Positions 6,610 to 8,259 of a stretch of DNA of 8,259 nt are shown piece after piece (the stretch's first letter is position 1; every line of letters starts with the position of its first letter). Made by a program: the position numbers and the translations under genes. The notes beneath the pieces are model-generated. The model saw only the letters and a list, made by a program, of their open reading frames with translations. It had not been told where the DNA came from and made no database searches. The DNA lies in contig JAMPYE010000179.1 of NCBI GenBank assembly GCA_023700825.1, forward strand, positions 1 through 8,259. Reading direction: 5' to 3'. The stretch is from Thermoanaerobaculia bacterium (GTDB lineage: Bacteria; Acidobacteriota; Thermoanaerobaculia; Gp7-AA8).

Positions 6610-6659
6610 CGAGCGTCGCCAACCGGCGAAAGCTCGCGGCGGCGCAGGAACCGCCGCGA
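6610..6659 (+). other. Overlapping inverted repeats between SPOR and LOG genes
   Basis: The 66-base gap holds two possible stem-loops. The first pairs CGAGC (6610-6614) plus TCGCC (6616-6620) with GGCGA (6625-6629) plus GCTCG (6632-6636), with an AACC loop. The second is a perfect 9-bp stem, TCGCGGCGG (6634-6642) with CCGCCGCGA (6651-6659), and an 8-base loop. They share 3 bases. No T-run follows, so an ordinary intrinsic terminator is unlikely; an attenuator, RNA-stability or processing element is possible. High GC makes short stems common, so functional confidence is modest. Confidence 0.45.
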
Positions 6660-6660
6660 C

Positions 6661-6667
6661 GGGGGAG
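6661..6667 (+). promoter_or_regulatory. Shine-Dalgarno GGGGGAG for the LOG gene
   Basis: GGGGGAG stands 7 bases before the ATG at 6675 and directly after the second stem-loop. It fixes the start despite the low-complexity basic N-terminus of the protein. Confidence 0.6.
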
Positions 6668-6674
6668 AGTCTTC

Positions 6675-7472
6675 ATGCCGAAGGGCCGCACGACGACACC
6701 GCAGATCGAGACGCTGCGCAAGGCGCAGAAGAAGAAGAAATCGACCGCCGACCCGGCCGAGGTGCTCGACAGGGCGATTTACCACCTCTGGGAAACGATC
6801 AACGATCTCGAGGAGATCCAGCCCGAAAGGGTCGAGCACTTCCGCGTCTCGATCTTCGGCAGTTCGCGAATCCGCAGAGGCGATCCGGTCTACGACGAAG
6901 TGAAGAAGCTCAGCTACGAGCTCGCACACAAAGGCATCGATATCGTGACCGGTGGCGGCCCCGGCCTGATGGAGGCCGCGAATTCAGGGGCGGTCGAAGG
7001 TCAGATCGATAGCAAGGCGCGCTCGTTCGGGCTCCCGATCCACATGCCGAGCGAGGAGCAGATGAACCCGTTCGTCGATCGGGTCTTCCGGCACCGGACG
7101 TTTTTCTCGAGGCTTCACCATTTCGGGAGGCTTTCATCGGCGTTCGTCGTCTTTTCAGGCGGTATCGGAACGTGCCTGGAGGCGTTTCTGGTCTGGCAGC
7201 TGCTCCAGGTACGGCACATGAAGGCGCATCCGTTCATTCTCGTCGGCGACATGTGGCCGGGACTGCTCGAATGGATGAAACAGACGATGGGCAAGCGCGG
7301 TTTAGTAGGGCCGAACGACCTCGACCTCGTCACGGTCGTGGACAGCGCGGACGATGCGGTCCCGGTGATCCTCGCGTCGTTCGACCAATTCAGGAAGGAA
7401 AAAGAGAATGATCAGCGAGCAGCAGGTACTCGACGCCCTGCGAGAAGTAAAGTTTCCCGGCCTAAGCCGTGA
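6675..7472 (+). CDS. LOG-family nucleotide 5'-monophosphate phosphoribohydrolase-like protein
   Basis: LOG (formerly 'lysine decarboxylase') proteins have a Rossmann-like fold and cleave the N-glycosidic bond of nucleoside monophosphates; plant members activate cytokinins, bacterial ones such as PpnN act on purine nucleotides. Visible are the first strand RVSIFGSSR (57-65), GGGPGLMEAAN (93-103), the Arg-bearing segment FRHRTFFSRL (138-147) and the signature at 161-169, SGGIGTCLE, with the catalytic-type Glu169. The usual PGGxGTxxE has Ser in place of Pro. An N-terminal extension of about 55 residues includes a Lys run (KKKK, 19-22). The C-terminal 20 residues are basic and lie in the stretch overlapping the next gene by 65 bases. 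Family assignment is strong; the physiological substrate is unknown and lysine decarboxylase activity should not be assumed. Confidence 0.9.
   Translation: MPKGRTTTPQIETLRKAQKKKKSTADPAEVLDRAIYHLWETINDLEEIQPERVEHFRVSIFGSSRIRRGDPVYDEVKKLSYELAHKGIDIVTGGGPGLMEAANSGAVEGQIDSKARSFGLPIHMPSEEQMNPFVDRVFRHRTFFSRLHHFGRLSSAFVVFSGGIGTCLEAFLVWQLLQVRHMKAHPFILVGDMWPGLLEWMKQTMGKRGLVGPNDLDLVTVVDSADDAVPVILASFDQFRKEKENDQRAAGTRRPARSKVSRPKP
7392..7398 (+). promoter_or_regulatory. Shine-Dalgarno AGGAAGG for the Mrp gene
   Basis: AGGAAGG, nine bases before the ATG at 7408, lies inside the end of the LOG gene. It supports a start at 7408 even though this makes a 65-base overlap with the LOG frame. Confidence 0.6.
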
Positions 7473-8259
7473 CATCGTTTCGTTCGGGTTCGTGCGCGAC
7501 GTGCGCATCGAAGGCGCCAACGTGGCGTTCACCCTCAAGTTCTCCACCGAGAACCCGCAGGTTGCGGAGCAGATCGAAGCGCAGTCGCGCGCGGCCGTCG
7601 CCCGGCTTCAGGGCGTAGCGGGCGTCGACGTCACGGTCGACGTCGGCTCGCGCGCGGGCGCCGGCGCAGTCGCGGCCGGGCCGATGCGTTCCCTCGAAAA
7701 GGTGAAGTACCTGATCGCCGTGGCGTCGGGAAAGGGTGGCGTCGGCAAGTCGACCGTGTCGACGAACCTCGCGCTCGCGCTCGGGAAGCTCGGCCTGAAG
7801 GTCGGGCTGCTCGACGCCGACATCTACGGACCGTCGCAGCAGATGATGCTTGGCATCGAGGGCCGGCCGCAGATCGACGAGGTGGACGAGAAGATCATCC
7901 CGATGGAGCGCCATGGCGTGAAGACGATGTCGCTCGGCCTCATCACTGATCCCGACACCCCAGTCATCTGGCGCGGGCCGATGGTCATGAAGGCGCTCGA
8001 GCAGTTCCTCGTCGACGTGAAGTGGGGCGAGCTCGACTACCTCATCATCGACCTGCCTCCCGGAACGGGCGACGCGCAGCTCACCATCACGCAGAAGGTG
8101 CCCCTGACGGGCGCAGTCATCGTGACGACCCCGCAGGACGTCGCGCTCATCGACGCGCGCAAAGGGCTGGCGATGTTCCGCAAGGTCAACGTCCCCGTGC
8201 TCGGCATCATCGAGAACATGAGTTTCTTCATCTGTCGCCACTGCGGCGAACGCGAGGAG
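7408..8259 (+). CDS. mrp: Mrp/ApbC-type Fe-S cluster carrier ATPase (3' end outside window)
   Basis: The 284 codons present run off the right edge; the family is usually about 350-370 residues. Residues 1-80 are an MIP18/DUF59 domain (SEQQVLDALREVKFPGL at 3-19, then alternating strands). The P-loop NTPase follows: deviant Walker A GKGGVGKST (108-116) with the signature lysine Lys109 of the MinD/Mrp group, DADIYGPS (136-143), WRGPMVMKAL (188-197), and DLPPGTGD (215-222). Cys276-x2-Cys279 near the edge is the CxxC that bridges a 4Fe-4S cluster between the two subunits of the dimer. Mrp/ApbC/Nbp35 proteins receive and pass Fe-S clusters to apoproteins in the cytoplasm. The ATG at 7408 has a good Shine-Dalgarno and gives the normal N-terminus. 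It lies in a different frame from LOG, so the overlap may reflect a small indel. Confidence 0.96.
   Translation, partial: MISEQQVLDALREVKFPGLSRDIVSFGFVRDVRIEGANVAFTLKFSTENPQVAEQIEAQSRAAVARLQGVAGVDVTVDVGSRAGAGAVAAGPMRSLEKVKYLIAVASGKGGVGKSTVSTNLALALGKLGLKVGLLDADIYGPSQQMMLGIEGRPQIDEVDEKIIPMERHGVKTMSLGLITDPDTPVIWRGPMVMKALEQFLVDVKWGELDYLIIDLPPGTGDAQLTITQKVPLTGAVIVTTPQDVALIDARKGLAMFRKVNVPVLGIIENMSFFICRHCGEREE

Noticed and set aside
6634..6659. Intrinsic terminator after the SPOR gene
   Set aside because: The stem is strong, but it is followed by a G-run rather than T residues, so a rho-independent terminator is not supported.
7462..8241. A 259-codon minus-strand open frame opposite the Mrp gene
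   Set aside because: The plus strand encodes the full Mrp motif series; the antisense product has no recognisable domain.

Overview
The window is GC-rich bacterial DNA, almost entirely coding, from a diderm (outer-membrane) bacterium. Signal-peptide proteins, a BamE-like domain, a SPOR protein and a DUF4388 (PATAN) regulator together suggest Acidobacteriota or Myxococcota/deltaproteobacteria-like lineages. This assignment is an inference from gene content, not a phylogenetic result. No mobile element, CRISPR array, tRNA or rRNA is visible.

Left half, minus strand (about 1-2654). Three genes overlap head to tail and read leftwards: a compact, divergent GT-B-type glycosyltransferase, a class II tRNA nucleotidyltransferase (CCA-adding or poly(A) polymerase family), and a secreted protein of unknown function that runs off the left edge. 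Both junctions are 4-base stop/start overlaps, so the three are probably one transcript with coupled translation.

Middle (2655-2785). A 131-base divergent intergenic region is the only sizeable non-coding stretch. It holds a plausible -10 element for the rightward genes and presumably the leftward promoter.

Right half, plus strand (2786-8259). Six co-directional genes follow: a GAF-GGDEF dinucleotide cyclase, a DUF4388/PATAN regulator overlapping it by 4 bases, a signal-peptide protein with a TPR-like segment and a BamE/SmpA-like C-terminus, a single-pass membrane protein with a periplasmic SPOR domain, a LOG-family nucleotide hydrolase, and an Mrp/ApbC-type Fe-S carrier ATPase cut by the right edge. 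The first four look like a signalling-plus-envelope module; the last two are metabolic or housekeeping genes read in the same direction.

The most notable signal is in the GGDEF protein. The position equivalent to PleD Asp344, which contacts the guanine base, is a serine (Ser310), while GGDEF and the RxxD inhibitory site are intact. Asp-to-Ser here is the hallmark of Hypr GGDEF enzymes that make 3',3'-cGAMP as well as c-di-GMP. The gene is translationally coupled to a PATAN protein, so the pair may be a cyclic-dinucleotide signalling unit feeding the envelope. That wider reading is inference.
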